Assembly (NCBI GenBank): GCA_016946835.1 | Contig: JACVTC010000338.1 | Coordinates: 1-42,451, forward strand | Length of the DNA stretch: 42,451 nucleotides | Direction: 5' to 3' | Origin: Neocallimastix lanati (nom. inval.) | Taxonomy: Eukaryota > Neocallimastigomycota > Neocallimastigomycetes > Neocallimastigales > Neocallimastigaceae | Part shown: in pieces, positions 42,250-42,451 of the stretch | Numbering within the stretch: the first letter of the stretch is position 1 | Layout of the letters: every line of letters begins with the position of its first letter | Translations under genes and position numbers: made by a program | The notes under the pieces: model-generated | What the model saw: only the letters and a program-made list of their open reading frames with translations | Told to the model about the DNA's origin: nothing | The model's database searches: none

Positions 42250-42451
42250 AAGTTAATAATTTTTAATTGAAATTTTCTTTTCTACCAATACTAAATTATC
42301 ATTATATGATAATAATGTTATCAATGATATATACTATGCTAAAATTATTAACTAAATAATATAAATAGTAAATAGTGCAATTAATCATAATCAATTTTAA
42401 TTTTATTGGTAAATAATATATATGTATTTAAATTTTAATATACTTTAATCA

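Larger units (their letters stand above)
39575..42451. repeat. tRNA array unit 5 (cut by the window end)
   Basis: First 2.9 kb of a further unit, with Ala, His, Phe, Tyr and Leu. The window ends about 20 bp before the expected Glu gene, so the array continues to the right. A stretch at about 41060-41970 differs from the other units by a dozen single-base indels, mostly in homopolymers; sequence on either side matches. Confidence 0.96.

Noticed and set aside
2681-42451. Organellar or bacterial tRNA cluster
   Set aside because: A34 in seven anticodons, Leu-AAG, a canonical nuclear-type tRNA-Tyr intron, oligo-T terminators and no encoded CCA all indicate nuclear eukaryotic genes.

Overview
The window is a tandem array of eukaryotic cytosolic tRNA genes in extremely AT-rich DNA. 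A unit of about 10.2 kb carries 22 tRNA genes and is repeated head to tail: unit 1 at 2681-12902, unit 2 at 12903-23131, unit 3 at 23132-29347 (shortened to 6.2 kb by an internal loss of about 4 kb), unit 4 at 29348-39574, and unit 5 from 39575 to the window end (incomplete). That gives 85 tRNA genes: 22 + 22 + 14 + 22 + 5. No intact protein-coding gene is visible.

The organism is a eukaryote. The genes encode no CCA. Seven anticodons begin with A (AGC, AAG, AAC, AGA, AAT, ACG, AGT), which requires A-to-I editing. tRNA-Tyr has a short intron just after the anticodon, and oligo-T Pol III terminators follow the transcripts. Spacers are almost pure A+T, with many microsatellites and long poly-T runs. 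This base composition fits anaerobic gut fungi (Neocallimastigomycota) or dictyostelid-like protists. A possible splice acceptor with a yeast-like branch site in the left flank leans weakly towards fungi. The sequence alone does not settle it.

Left flank (1-2680): non-array DNA. It holds a decayed plus-strand reading frame (about 637-1167, multi-pass membrane-like, six in-frame stops) and two tRNA-like Pol III relics (about 200-262 and 1366-1432).

Order within a unit (unit 1): Ala, His, Phe, Tyr, Leu-AAG and Glu on minus; Val and Ser on plus; Lys-CTT and Ile on minus; Arg and Val on plus; Leu-TAA on minus; Gly, Thr, Pro and Gln on plus; Asp on minus; Ile, Lys-CTT, Lys-TTT and Asn on plus. 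These are 19 anticodons for 17 amino acids. Met (both kinds), Cys and Trp are absent. Seven gene pairs are 2-16 nt apart on the same strand with no strong terminator between them, so 14 of 22 genes are probably made as two-tRNA precursors. The remaining 8 stand alone, each followed by T4-T8.

Units 1, 2 and 4 are nearly identical even in microsatellites, which means recent homogenisation or assembly copying. Unit 3 has lost Arg, the second Val, Leu-TAA, Gly, Thr, Pro, Gln and Asp. Two stretches (about 28010-28340 and 41060-41970) are full of single-base indels and may be poorly polished consensus.
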